The notes: generated by a model not told the origin, from the letters alone. Shown: positions 17,679 through 26,280, numbered from the stretch's first letter. The stretch is 64,000 nucleotides of DNA from SLSG01 sp964477035 (GCA_964477035.1 CAYZCW010000003.1:248001-312000); one strand, 5' to 3'. Made by a program: numbers and translations.

Positions 17679-18971
17679 ATGACCCTGCTTTCACTCAAAA
17701 ACCCGGCCCCGGCAAACCGACGCGATCTGTCAGACCCCCTGAGAAGCTTTCGCAGCCGGTTCTACATCCCAGAAAAGACGGTCTACATGGACGGCAACTC
17801 CCTGGGCTTGTTGTCGTCGGATGGGGAAGCGTCCCTCGGGCGGGTGATCGGCGAATGGCGGCGGCTGGGCATCCGTGGCTGGCTGGATGCCGGCCGGCCC
17901 TGGTTCCGCATGGCCGAAGAAATCGGAGAGATGGCTTCCGGCCTGGTCGGTGCGGCCCCCGGCGAACTCGTTGTTTCGGGCGGCACCACCGTGAATATCC
18001 ATGCCCTGGTCAGCACTTTTTTCCAGCCCCGCAGGGGACGCAGCAAGATCCTGGCCGACGCCCTCAATTTCCCATCCGACACCTACGCCCTGCAAGGGCA
18101 GCTAAGGCTTCACGGCCTGGACCCGGCAGACCATCTCATCCTGGCCCCGGGCCGGGATGGACGCCTCCTGGACGAAGAAACCATCGTATCCCTGATGGGT
18201 CCCGAGGTGGCGCTCATCTGGCTGCCCTCCGTCCTCTATGCGAGCGGGCAGCTTCTGGACATGGAAGGCCTCACCCGGGAGGCCCATCAAAGGGGCATTG
18301 AGATCGGTTTCGACTGCAGCCATTCGGCAGGGGCGGTGCCGCACCGCCTGCATGAATGGGGGGTGGACTTCGCCACTTTTTGCGGTTACAAATACCTGAA
18401 CGGCGGACCCGGCAGTCCGGCCTTCCTCTATGTGCACCAACGCCACTTCGACCGCCATCCCATGCTGCCCGGGTGGTTCGGCTATGTCAAAGACAGGCAG
18501 TTCGACATGTCGCCGGAATTCGACCACGCCCGCAGCGCCGGGGGCTGGCAGATCTCCACCCCGGGCATCATCGGCATGGCCGCCATGGAAGGGTCCCTGA
18601 GGCTGTTCCGGGAGGCCGGCATGGAGGCCTTACGCGAGAAATCCCTGGCCCTCACGGGCTACCTGATGGAGTTGGTGGATGCCTGCCTGCCGGGCGGTCC
18701 GGACGGCTTTGCCATTGTGACCCCACGCGAGGCGGACCGACGGGGCGGGCACGTGGCCCTGGCACATCCCACCGAGGCCCTGCGCATCAATGAGGCCCTG
18801 AAAGCCCGGGGCATCATCCCCGACTTCCGGGGTCCCGACACCATCCGGATCGCCCCGGTGCCTTTGTACAACACCTTCGGGGAGGTCTGGCAGGTGGTCC
18901 GCGCACTGAAAGAAATCATGGAGACCCGGGAATATGAACGCTTCCCAAACCAACGCCATGCCGTTTCATGA
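17679..18971 (+). CDS. kynU: Kynureninase
   Basis: 430 aa PLP enzyme that cleaves kynurenine or 3-hydroxykynurenine to anthranilate or 3-hydroxyanthranilate plus alanine. Typical segments: VYMDGNSLGLL near the N-terminus, the phosphate-binding VVSGGTTVNIHALVSTFF, the IGFDCSHSAGAVPH aspartate strand, and the Schiff-base lysine K238 in FCGYKYLNGGPG. Length is normal. No other kynurenine or NAD-synthesis gene is in the window, so it probably serves a tryptophan-degradation or quinolinate route encoded elsewhere. A near-consensus -7 element (TTTATTTG, 17663-17670) lies very close to the ATG, giving a very short or no 5' UTR if used; TATTTTTA at 17652 is an alternative. hflK follows 57 nt downstream. 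Confidence 0.95.
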   Translation: MTLLSLKNPAPANRRDLSDPLRSFRSRFYIPEKTVYMDGNSLGLLSSDGEASLGRVIGEWRRLGIRGWLDAGRPWFRMAEEIGEMASGLVGAAPGELVVSGGTTVNIHALVSTFFQPRRGRSKILADALNFPSDTYALQGQLRLHGLDPADHLILAPGRDGRLLDEETIVSLMGPEVALIWLPSVLYASGQLLDMEGLTREAHQRGIEIGFDCSHSAGAVPHRLHEWGVDFATFCGYKYLNGGPGSPAFLYVHQRHFDRHPMLPGWFGYVKDRQFDMSPEFDHARSAGGWQISTPGIIGMAAMEGSLRLFREAGMEALREKSLALTGYLMELVDACLPGGPDGFAIVTPREADRRGGHVALAHPTEALRINEALKARGIIPDFRGPDTIRIAPVPLYNTFGEVWQVVRALKEIMETREYERFPNQRHAVS

Positions 18972-18999
18972 TCACCGGACATTGGCCAACAGCCAACCA

Positions 19000-19019
19000 C
19001 CAAAAGCCAACAACCAACA
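19000..19019 (+). repeat. A/C-rich leader repeat before hflK
   Basis: CCAAAAGCCAACAACCAACA, ending 9 nt before the hflK ATG; an identical 20-mer lies before hflC (20024-20043). The whole tract 18987-19028 is almost free of G and T and so unstructured. It may be a ribosome-standby or translation-enhancing leader. Confidence 0.6.
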
Positions 19020-19028
19020 ACCAAAACC

Positions 19029-20009
19029 ATGACCGACCAGGAAATCCAGATCCAGAAAATGCTGGCCCTCTTCAAGAAACATTTCAAACAGGTGGTCCTC
19101 GGCCTGCTCGCAGTGATTGCCCTGCTGAGCTCGGTCCGTACCGTCGGCCCCGAGCAGGAGGGCATCGTGCTCTTCCTCGGCAAATTCAACCGGACGGTCA
19201 AGCCGGGACTGAACTTCATCGTGCCTTTCGGGCTGGAGCGCATGTACAAGATCCCGGTACAGCGGCAGCTCAAGCAGGAGTTCGGCTTCCGCACTGTGGA
19301 ATCCGGCACCCGCTCCTCCTATGCCAAGGACGCCTACCGCGATGAGTCGCTCATGCTCACGGGCGACCTCAACCTGGCGGATGTGGAGTGGGTCGTACAA
19401 TACCGCATCGTAAACTCCTACAACTACCTGTTCCGGGTGCGCGAAGCCGAAGACGCCCTGCATGACATGGCCGAAGCGGCCATGCGCAAGATCGTGGGCG
19501 ACCGCACGGTGAACGAGGTGCTGACCGTCGGGAGGCAGGAGGTGGCAACCAGCGTGGAAGTCCTTCTGCAACGCATGTGCGATGAATACGAGAACGGCAT
19601 CCGCATCGACCAGGTGGTGTTGCAGGACGTGAATCCGCCCGACCCGGTCAAGCCCTCCTTCAACGCCGTGAATGAAGCCCAGCAGGAAAGGGAAACCCTG
19701 ATCAACCGGGCCGAATCGGAATACAACCGGGTGATCCCCCGGGCCCGGGGAGAAGCCGAGGAGACCATCCAGCTGGCAGAGGCCTATGCCCTGAACCGGG
19801 TCAACCGGGCCACAGGGGAAGCCGACCGATTCAACTCCCTTTACACCGAATACATCAAGGCACCGGATGTCACGCGCAAGCGCATCTACTACGAGACCAT
19901 GGAACGCATCCTTCCCAGGCTGGGCAACAAAGTCATCGTGGATGAAAAAGGCAACAACGTCCTGCCCCTGCTCAACCTCGACGGCGTCCGCCCCACCAAC
20001 CCCCAATAG
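19029..20009 (+). CDS. hflK: HflK, SPFH-domain membrane protease regulator
   Basis: 326 aa. A single N-terminal membrane helix (QVVLGLLAVIALLSSVRTV, about residues 20-38) is followed by the SPFH/band-7 domain: GPEQEGIVLFLGKFNRTVKP, GLNFIVPFG, LNLADVEWVVQYRI. A coiled-coil region comes next (VNEAQQERETLINRAESEYN ... RARGEAEETIQLAEAYAL). HflK and HflC assemble into large periplasmic-side cages around FtsH and modulate its proteolysis. hflC follows after 37 nt, so they form an operon. Both genes are preceded by the same A/C-rich leader repeat. Function by family is well supported. Confidence 0.94.
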   Translation: MTDQEIQIQKMLALFKKHFKQVVLGLLAVIALLSSVRTVGPEQEGIVLFLGKFNRTVKPGLNFIVPFGLERMYKIPVQRQLKQEFGFRTVESGTRSSYAKDAYRDESLMLTGDLNLADVEWVVQYRIVNSYNYLFRVREAEDALHDMAEAAMRKIVGDRTVNEVLTVGRQEVATSVEVLLQRMCDEYENGIRIDQVVLQDVNPPDPVKPSFNAVNEAQQERETLINRAESEYNRVIPRARGEAEETIQLAEAYALNRVNRATGEADRFNSLYTEYIKAPDVTRKRIYYETMERILPRLGNKVIVDEKGNNVLPLLNLDGVRPTNPQ

Positions 20010-20023
20010 CCAAAAGCCAACAA

Positions 20024-20043
20024 CCAAAAGCCAACAACCAACA
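20024..20043 (+). repeat. A/C-rich leader repeat before hflC
   Basis: Second copy of CCAAAAGCCAACAACCAACA, ending 3 nt before the hflC ATG; a partial third unit (20010-20025) directly precedes it, so the 37-nt hflK-hflC gap is entirely this repeat. Confidence 0.6.
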
Positions 20044-20046
20044 GCC

Positions 20047-20988
20047 ATGTCCCCAAAAAAAATAATCGCCCTCCTCATCGCCCTTATTGTCGCCGCCATC
20101 CTGGTATTCGACACCCTGTTCATCCTGGATGAGACCCAGCAGGCCATCGTCACCCAGTTCGGAAAGCCCGTGGGCGGGGCACGCACCCAGCCGGGGCTGA
20201 ACATCAAGGCCCCCATCATCCATAAAATCCAGTATTTTGACAAAAGGTACCTCAAATGGGACGGCGACCCCAACCAGGTGCCGACCCAGGACAAGAAGTT
20301 CATCCATGTGGACACCTATGCCCGCTGGCAGATCACCGATCCCCTGCAGTTTTTCATCCGGCTGCGGGACGAACGTTCCGGTCAGTCTCGCCTGGACGAC
20401 ATCCTGGACGGGGAAACCCGCAATGCCGTGGCCAGCCACGAACTGCTGGACCTGGTGCGGTCGACCAACCGCGAGCCCGAGGTTTACGAAGATTATCTGC
20501 AGGACCTGGAGACCCTGGAGGACATCACCGTGGGCCGTGAAAAGATCGAAGCCCTGGTGCTGGAGCGGGCCAACGAGCGTACGGCCGACCTGGGGATCGT
20601 CATCCTGGATTTTCGTTTCAAGCGCATGAATTACGTGCAGGAGGTCCGCGAAAGGGTCTATGACCGCATGATCAGCGAACGCAACCGCATCGCGGACCAG
20701 TTCCGCTCCGAAGGCGAGGGGGAGGCCCGCAAGATCGAAGGGGATAAGGAAAGGGACCTGGCACAGATCCTTTCGGAGGCCGTACGCGAAGCAGAGATGA
20801 TCCGGGGCCGGGCCGATGCCCGTGCCACGGAGATTTATGCCTCGGCCTACAACCGCAATGCGGCCTCGCGCGATCTCTATGGTTTCCTGCGCGCCATGGA
20901 GGCCCTGGAGCAATCGCTCGACCAGCAAACGAGCATCGTGCTGACCACCGACAGCGAGTTATTTCGTTTCCTTAAACAAACCCGGTGA
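20047..20988 (+). CDS. hflC: HflC, SPFH-domain membrane protease regulator
   Basis: 313 aa from the ATG at 20047; the frame is open back to 19867, but that part overlaps hflK and the repeat leader. An N-terminal membrane helix (IIALLIALIVAAILVFDTLF) leads into the SPFH domain (FILDETQQAIVTQFGKPVGG, GLNIKAPIIHKIQYFDKRYL, VDTYARWQITDPLQFFIRL). A long charged helix follows (RMISERNRIADQFRSEGEGE ... KIEGDKERDLAQILSEAV). It pairs with HflK to enclose FtsH. The GEGEARKIEGDKERDLA stretch is typical of HflC. It closes the operon; the RRM gene downstream has its own leader. Confidence 0.95.
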   Translation: MSPKKIIALLIALIVAAILVFDTLFILDETQQAIVTQFGKPVGGARTQPGLNIKAPIIHKIQYFDKRYLKWDGDPNQVPTQDKKFIHVDTYARWQITDPLQFFIRLRDERSGQSRLDDILDGETRNAVASHELLDLVRSTNREPEVYEDYLQDLETLEDITVGREKIEALVLERANERTADLGIVILDFRFKRMNYVQEVRERVYDRMISERNRIADQFRSEGEGEARKIEGDKERDLAQILSEAVREAEMIRGRADARATEIYASAYNRNAASRDLYGFLRAMEALEQSLDQQTSIVLTTDSELFRFLKQTR

Positions 20989-21045
20989 ATTACAAAGGAA
21001 AAACAACTACCTTTACCGGACCATTATTTTTAACAAACAACCGAA

Positions 21046-21384
21046 ATGAACATTTTTTGTGGAAGTCTTCCTTTCAGTATGGAGGAAGCAGATTTGAAAG
21101 CCTTGTTTGAAGCCTATGGCGATGTGGATGCCGCACGCATCATCACCGACAAGTTCTCAGGACGCAGCAAAGGCTTTGGATTCGTGGAAATGCCCGACGA
21201 CGAAGCGGCGCAGAAAGCCATCGACGCTTTAAACAATTCCGAGGTCAGCGGTCGCCGCATCGTGGTGAACCAGGCCGAAGAAAGAAAGGAAAAGCCTCGC
21301 GGTGGCGGCTACGGCAACCGCGACGGAGGCGGCTACGGCAATCGCGGCGGCGGGTATGGTGGTGGACGCAGATCGGACTACTAA
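21046..21384 (+). CDS. RRM-type RNA-binding protein with glycine-rich tail
   Basis: 112 aa. One RNA-recognition motif covers residues 1-82, with RNP2 (IFCGSLPF) and RNP1 (KGFGFVEM), whose aromatic side chains stack on RNA bases. The tail (about 85-112) is made of GGGYGNR-like repeats, as in the small RNA-binding proteins of Bacteroidota and cyanobacteria, where it adds non-specific RNA affinity. Bacteroidota lack classical Hfq in most lineages, and such proteins are candidate global RNA chaperones. Leader elements: an A/C-rich stretch (TTTTTAACAAACAACCG) and a near-consensus -7 (TACCTTTA, 21008-21015). It is monocistronic, ending in a strong intrinsic terminator. Confidence 0.95.
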   Translation: MNIFCGSLPFSMEEADLKALFEAYGDVDAARIITDKFSGRSKGFGFVEMPDDEAAQKAIDALNNSEVSGRRIVVNQAEERKEKPRGGGYGNRDGGGYGNRGGGYGGGRRSDY

Positions 21385-21412
21385 CGGATAAGCACACCCA
21401 GGCAACAAGCAA

Positions 21413-21448
21413 GAGGCTGTCTCACGGAATGTGGGACAGCCTCTTTTT
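21413..21448 (+). terminator. Intrinsic terminator after the RRM gene
   Basis: 13-bp stem (GAGGCTGTCTCAC, 21413-21425, pairs with GTGGGACAGCCTC, 21431-21443, one G-U pair), 5-nt loop, then TTTTT (21444-21448). It is the clearest rho-independent terminator in the window. Confidence 0.92.
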
Positions 21449-21513
21449 CATGTCGGGGAGCCCGGTGTGGCGTCCTCAAACCCCGGGAAGTGGCCCGGGT
21501 TCCTGCAGGCCCC

Positions 21514-23256
21514 TTACTGATCTTCCTCTTCCGGCACCAGGAAGCGGTCGCCGGTCAGCTCCACGATCAACCGCAGCCACCATTCCGGGTATTGCGGATG
21601 CTCCACGATGGGATAGCGGCCGTACTGGTTGGTGAGAAACACCCCGTCCTCCTCTTTCTTGCGGTTGCCGTCCAGGTACTTCACCATCAGAAAGCGGAAC
21701 AATTCTTCCCAGCGCTGCACGGTAAAATCGCCCATCTTCACCGAGAAATCCGTAACGAACTCCCGGGCCAGCTCCGGGTCGCGCGCATACAAATCGGCAG
21801 CGGCCCCGTCGATGGCAGGCACGAATTCCATGAAGCGGTCCTCCAGCTCCGCCTGGACCTTGCGGATGTCGGGCATCTTCAGGCTGTAGCGCAGGTAGGC
21901 CAGGTGGGCCACCTTGTTAAACACCCAGAATGCGGCATCTTCAGAATACTCCAGGATGTGGCCGTTTCCGACGGCGTAGGACCGGGGCACCCGCTTCATG
22001 CCGGCGTACATGGGCACATAGACCGTGGTGTTGGTGTCGTCCACCCCGAACCAGAGGATGCCGCCCACCGGATCCGGAAGGTGGCTTCTCAGCTGGGCAA
22101 TGTAAGAAAAGGCGGTTTGCTGGGTGGCCGTGGTGCGCTCATGCACATAGGTCTTGCCATCCACCTGCCAGGTCAGGGGACGCCAGCGGTAGGGCTTGCC
22201 CCAGGGGCCCGCCCCGATGTCCTGGCTCATGTCGTACTCGGTGCCCTGCAGGTAGTCACGCTTGAAGCCGATCAGGTCCCGGACGGACAGCTTGCGGTCC
22301 GGCCGTATATACAGGGGCATGCGTTCGGTCAGGTCGTGGCCCATCGCATAGTCCATATAACGGTCCATGCCGCTGTTCACCTCCTTGAACATGCTCCAGA
22401 CCCGGGCCTCGCAAAAGCGCGCGGAGCCAAAATCCAGGGGGGCATAGGTGTCGGAAAAGGAGAACTCCTCCTCCGTTCCGTCATAATACCCTTTGCGGCG
22501 GGCAAAGTCGACCACGTCATGGGCATACACCACCCGGATGCCGGGTTCATGGATCAGTTCCAGGTTGCGGCAGGAGATGGAGGTAACCTTGTCTTCCCTC
22601 GGGAAGGTGGTGATGCGGGCATGGTTGGCATGGGCCGAGATGTAGCCGTCGGGGATGCGCTTGGCCACCCATACGGCTCCCTTGTCTGCATTGTAATACT
22701 CCCCTGTGCGGCGGTCAAGCTGCAAGTCGGTGCCCTTGCCGATCAGCTCCATGATCCACACTTCCTGCGGATCCGCAATGGAGAAGGATTCCCCGGTTCC
22801 ATAATAACCGTGGGTCTCCACCAGTTCGGCGATGATGCGGATGGCATCACGGGCCGTGGCGGCACGCTGCATGGATACGAACATGAGGCTTCCGTAGTCA
22901 ATCCCCCCGGTGGTGTCTGCCAGCTCGGAGCGCCCTCCGAAGGTCGTCTCCCCGATGGCCACCTGTTTTTCATTCATGAAACCGATCACGGTATAGGTAT
23001 GGGGGGGATGCGGTATTTTGTCCAGGGGCTTGTGGCTTCCCCGGTAATATGCCTGGAAATAGGAGCCCTCCGGCTGCGGCCCTCCGGGCAGGTAGTATAA
23101 TTCTCCGTAACGGATGTGGGAGTCGGCCGCATAGCTGATCATGCTGGAACCGTCCACCGAGGCTCCGGGGGTTACCAGGTAACTGGTGCAGGCCCTGCCG
23201 ACCTGAAGGCCCGCAAGCAATAATACGGAGGTGAGAATGGCAAGTCGTCTGTTCAT
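21514..23256 (-). CDS. Exported C69-family dipeptidase (PepD/secernin-like)
   Basis: 580 aa N-terminal-nucleophile hydrolase. A signal peptide (MNRRLAILTSVLLLAGLQVG RA) is directly followed by C23 in CTSYLVTPGASVDGS. Signal cleavage before C23 would expose the catalytic nucleophile, as in the C69 family. Other family segments: VIGFMNEKQVAIGETTFGG, EVWIMELIGKG, and SAHANHARITTFP. It hydrolyses dipeptides in the periplasm or cell envelope and probably feeds peptide-carbon use. It is transcribed alone, with a consensus -7 box TATATTTG at 23295-23288. Because the Cys follows RA rather than a [LVI]-[ASTG]-[GA] lipobox, it is less likely to be a lipoprotein, though this cannot be excluded. Confidence 0.92.
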   Translation of the reverse strand: MNRRLAILTSVLLLAGLQVGRACTSYLVTPGASVDGSSMISYAADSHIRYGELYYLPGGPQPEGSYFQAYYRGSHKPLDKIPHPPHTYTVIGFMNEKQVAIGETTFGGRSELADTTGGIDYGSLMFVSMQRAATARDAIRIIAELVETHGYYGTGESFSIADPQEVWIMELIGKGTDLQLDRRTGEYYNADKGAVWVAKRIPDGYISAHANHARITTFPREDKVTSISCRNLELIHEPGIRVVYAHDVVDFARRKGYYDGTEEEFSFSDTYAPLDFGSARFCEARVWSMFKEVNSGMDRYMDYAMGHDLTERMPLYIRPDRKLSVRDLIGFKRDYLQGTEYDMSQDIGAGPWGKPYRWRPLTWQVDGKTYVHERTTATQQTAFSYIAQLRSHLPDPVGGILWFGVDDTNTTVYVPMYAGMKRVPRSYAVGNGHILEYSEDAAFWVFNKVAHLAYLRYSLKMPDIRKVQAELEDRFMEFVPAIDGAAADLYARDPELAREFVTDFSVKMGDFTVQRWEELFRFLMVKYLDGNRKKEEDGVFLTNQYGRYPIVEHPQYPEWWLRLIVELTGDRFLVPEEEDQ

Positions 23257-23287
23257 AGGCGTATAAAATAAAAGGTTGTTTGTCGGA

Positions 23288-23295
23288 CAAATATA
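23288..23295 (-). promoter_or_regulatory. -7 element (TATATTTG) for the C69 dipeptidase
   Basis: Perfect TAnnTTTG on the minus strand, 31 nt before the ATG at 23256. The predicted transcript begins near GTCCGACAA, a relative of the ATCCGACGA motif. Confidence 0.7.
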
Positions 23296-23361
23296 CCCTG
23301 ATTTTCGCGGTTAAAAAAAATTAAAACCCCTGGCAGCGAACCATTGGGCCCTGAATTTTGT

Positions 23362-23369
23362 TATTTTTG
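23362..23369 (+). promoter_or_regulatory. -7 element (TATTTTTG) for the His-rich protein
   Basis: Perfect TAnnTTTG, 35 nt upstream of the ATG at 23405. A TTG lies at 23344-23346 with a short 15-nt spacer. It is divergent from the C69 promoter. Confidence 0.62.
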
Positions 23370-23404
23370 CAGCCGGCCACACCCCTAAACGGAATGACCC
23401 ACCC

Positions 23405-23776
23405 ATGATCAGGAACAGATCCTTAAAAAAAACACTGGCCGTATTGATCCTGCCGGCCCTGTTCCTGCTCCTGCACAACCGGGTGGCCAACTGGCACTAC
23501 CATGTTTTCAACGGGATGGTGATCGAGCATGCCCATCCCTACCAGAATGCCCCCCGGTCCGCCACCCCCTTTCAAAACCACCAGCACACGGATGCGGAAT
23601 TGCTTATCCTGGCAGGCCTTTCTCACGCATTGCCCCTGCTGATGGCGGGCGTGGTGCTTGCCGGCCTGCTGATTTTTCCCTCAGCCGGGGTGGCGCGGCT
23701 TCCGCAAGCGGTTTTTTTCACCAGGCAATCCTTGCCTGCCCGGCCCTTAAGAGCCCCTCCCGTGATTTCTGCATAA
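23405..23776 (+). CDS. Small histidine-rich membrane protein, unknown
   Basis: 123 aa that I do not recognise as a named family. A first hydrophobic segment (TLAVLILPALFLLLHN, residues 10-25) and a second (LPLLMAGVVLAGLLIFP, about 77-93) flank a loop of about 50 residues rich in histidine: WHYH, IEHAHPYQ, FQNHQHTDAE, with seven His in some 35 residues. The positive N-terminus suggests an N-in topology, so the His loop faces the periplasm and could bind Zn or Cu. The C-terminal 30 residues are basic. It precedes a ZnuD-like TonB receptor by about 220 nt in the same direction, so a joint metal-uptake role is likely (inference). Confidence 0.62.
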   Translation: MIRNRSLKKTLAVLILPALFLLLHNRVANWHYHVFNGMVIEHAHPYQNAPRSATPFQNHQHTDAELLILAGLSHALPLLMAGVVLAGLLIFPSAGVARLPQAVFFTRQSLPARPLRAPPVISA

Positions 23777-23873
23777 ACGACGGCTGGCCTTCCCCTGCCA
23801 CGCACAGCTCCGGCACCTGGTGTCCATTTTCCCTGCCTGTCGGGGGTGGAGGCCGTCACCCGGGGACCCCCCC

Positions 23874-23882
23874 ATCCGACGA
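23874..23882 (+). repeat. ATCCGACGA leader motif, copy 3
   Basis: Exact copy, 8 nt before an ATG (23891) that opens a 33-codon frame ending just before the TonB receptor start. Confidence 0.5.
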
Positions 23883-23890
23883 AAAGCCAG

Positions 23891-23992
23891 ATGAGTATTT
23901 GGCCCCTTGTACGAACAGGTCTGCAGGATTTCCGCTTGCTTCGGCACGGCCTGTTCACCACAACCAAGATGCAGATTTTACAACAAACCTGA
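23891..23992 (+). CDS. Possible 33-codon leader peptide before the TonB receptor
   Basis: ATG at 23891, stop TGA at 23990-23992; the receptor ATG is at 23995, two bases later. The peptide (MSIWPLVRTGLQDFRLLRHG...) has no recognisable features. The spacing would allow translational coupling or a regulatory upstream frame, and an ATCCGACGA motif sits just before it. It could equally be chance. Confidence 0.25.
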   Translation: MSIWPLVRTGLQDFRLLRHGLFTTTKMQILQQT

Positions 23993-23994
23993 AT

Positions 23995-26238
23995 ATGACA
24001 CATAAAATTTTGTTTCCCATCACCTTCTGCCTGTTGCTGTTTCCTTTCCACGGCGCCAGGGGCGAAGAGCAGCGTCCAAGCACCGACGCCAATGTATTCG
24101 GCCACGTGATCGATGCCCAAACGGGCGAACACATCCCCTTCATCAACCTGATCATCGAGGGCACCCGCATCGGCACCATCACCGACGGCTCGGGCCATTA
24201 CCTGCTGACCAACCTGCCGGTGGGCACGCATGTCCTTATCGTACAGGGGCTCGGCTATGAAACCACCTACAGGGAGTTTACGGCCGTGGCCCGACAAACC
24301 ATCGAAATAGACCTGTCGGTCAGCCCCGCACCCGTCAATCTGGATGAGATCGTGATCACGGCGTCCCCCACCCAGAGCGGCTTTCGCTACCAACCCGACC
24401 AGTCTTTCAGCGGGGAAGCGCTCCAGCGGCGCAGCGAGGCCAGCTTCGGGGAAATGCTCAACAGCGAACCCGGGGTCAGCATGCGTTCCCTGGGATCGGC
24501 ACCGGCCAGGCCGGTGATCCGGGGCCTGGACGGAGACCGCATCCTGGTGCTGGAAAACGGGGAGCGCATGGGCGACATTTCCGAGACCTCGGCGGATCAC
24601 AGCATCTCGCTCGACCCCCTGGCCGCCTCCCGCATCGAGGTGGTGCGCGGACCGGCCAGCCTGTTGTATGGCTCCAGCGCCCTGGGCGGGGTGATCAACC
24701 TGATGACCACCGACATTCCGGACGATGCCGACCCGGGTTCCAGCGGGGTGGTGTCCCTGCAGGGGGCCACCATGAACAACATGGGGGCCGGCTTCGGGCG
24801 GTATACCCATGGTGTCGGCGACCAGGCCTTCACCGGCAGGATGGCCTACCGCCAGGCGGGCAATATCACCACCCCCGACGGGGAACTGCCCGGCACCTCC
24901 ATGAAGAATTATGACGGGGCCCTGGGCTGGGGCTTCAACCGCCGGAATGGCTCCGGCGGACTCAGTTTCTCCATGGCCAACCAGGCCTATGAGATCCCTG
25001 ATGCCATCGACAATCCCGACGAGGCAGTCGAAATCCGCATGCAGCGTCAGGCACTGCAAGGACGGTTTGCCTCCCGCGACCGGGAAGGTTTCTTCGACCG
25101 CATGCAATGGCGTTTTAATGCCTCCAGGCTGTTCCAGGAAGAGGTCGAGATGGAAAGGGAAGACGGCGCCTGGGAGGAAGAAGTGGAACTGGTGTATAAG
25201 AAATACACCTTCAGCTCCACCCTCACCATGCAGCACCGCCCCGTGCGCATACTCGACCGGGGTGCCGTCGGCCTCAGTGCCTACGGCCACGCCATGGACG
25301 TGACCGGCCAGGAAGCCTACACGCCGGGGGAACAACGCATCAGCCTGGGCGTGTTCACCTTCCAGGAGATGCCCGTGAGCAACCTGTTCCGTTTCCAGGC
25401 CGGGCTGCGCATCGACTTTCAGCACACCGGGGCCCGGCCCAACGACCAGTTCCCGGGAATCAATGACCAGCGCAACGCGGTAAACCTCTCCGGTTCGGTG
25501 GGCATGAACCACCGCCCCCTGCCCGGAGTGGAGGTCGGAGGCCAGGTGGCCCGCTCCCACCGAAACCCCTCCGTGGAGGAACTTTTTGCCGACGGCATCC
25601 ACCTGGGGGGCGGGGTCTATGAGGTGGGCAACACCGCTTTGAAGGACGAGGTCGGGCACGGGGCCGACTTTTTCATCCGTTATACCGGCGACCGCCTCGA
25701 GATGGAGGCGGCCGGATTCATCAATTATTTCCGCAACTTCATCATCTTCCAGCCCACCGGGGAGACCGATCCCGCATCGGGCTTTCCCGTCTTCCGTTAC
25801 GAAGGGGACGAAGCCCGGCTCACCGGGGGCGAGATCCGGCTGGGCTACACACCGTCCCAGGGGCTTTCCCTGAATACCGGCATCGACTACGTGCACGGGC
25901 GGCGCATCCGCAACGGAGACGACTATTTGCCGTTCATCCCCCCCTTCCGGTTCACCGCTCAGGCCGAATACGATTTTGGCAGGGGCTGGGTGGGCGGCAA
26001 GCTGCTGAGTGCGGCGAGCCAGAACCGGGTCGCTCCGGAGGAAGACCCCACGGAAGGATACACCATCCTGGGCTTCACCGCAGGGTACCGGCTGAGCCTG
26101 TCGGGGCGTCATGTGGTCATCCTGCGGGCCGACAACCTGTTGAACACCCGTTACCGTGACCATCTTTCCCGGATCGAGGACCGCAATTTCCCCATGCCCG
26201 GGAGAAACATCCACCTGGCCTACCGCTGGTTCTTCTGA
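23995..26238 (+). CDS. TonB-dependent outer membrane receptor, ZnuD-like
   Basis: 747 aa from the ATG at 23995, which gives a signal peptide (MTHKILFPITFCLLLFPFHG). A carboxypeptidase-regulatory-like domain follows (about residues 35-115, VFGHVIDAQTGEHIPFINLI), a Bacteroidota trait. A TonB-box-like DEIVITASP leads into the plug (about 125-245), with RPVIRGLDGDRILVLENGER, ADHSISLDPLAASRIEVVRG and SLLYGSSALGGVINL. The RGxxG..VLENG and DH..S.DPL pattern is that of ZnuD/HumA-type receptors. A beta-barrel runs to the end and finishes in an aromatic residue (YRWFF). It imports a metal or metal chelate with TonB-ExbBD energy. Zinc is the best guess, supported by the His-rich neighbour; heme or copper remain possible. 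No SusD partner is present, so it is not a glycan receptor. Confidence 0.88.
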   Translation: MTHKILFPITFCLLLFPFHGARGEEQRPSTDANVFGHVIDAQTGEHIPFINLIIEGTRIGTITDGSGHYLLTNLPVGTHVLIVQGLGYETTYREFTAVARQTIEIDLSVSPAPVNLDEIVITASPTQSGFRYQPDQSFSGEALQRRSEASFGEMLNSEPGVSMRSLGSAPARPVIRGLDGDRILVLENGERMGDISETSADHSISLDPLAASRIEVVRGPASLLYGSSALGGVINLMTTDIPDDADPGSSGVVSLQGATMNNMGAGFGRYTHGVGDQAFTGRMAYRQAGNITTPDGELPGTSMKNYDGALGWGFNRRNGSGGLSFSMANQAYEIPDAIDNPDEAVEIRMQRQALQGRFASRDREGFFDRMQWRFNASRLFQEEVEMEREDGAWEEEVELVYKKYTFSSTLTMQHRPVRILDRGAVGLSAYGHAMDVTGQEAYTPGEQRISLGVFTFQEMPVSNLFRFQAGLRIDFQHTGARPNDQFPGINDQRNAVNLSGSVGMNHRPLPGVEVGGQVARSHRNPSVEELFADGIHLGGGVYEVGNTALKDEVGHGADFFIRYTGDRLEMEAAGFINYFRNFIIFQPTGETDPASGFPVFRYEGDEARLTGGEIRLGYTPSQGLSLNTGIDYVHGRRIRNGDDYLPFIPPFRFTAQAEYDFGRGWVGGKLLSAASQNRVAPEEDPTEGYTILGFTAGYRLSLSGRHVVILRADNLLNTRYRDHLSRIEDRNFPMPGRNIHLAYRWFF

Positions 26239-26280
26239 CCGCCTTCTGCAGCCTGGCATGGGATCAGGCTTTTTAAGAGA

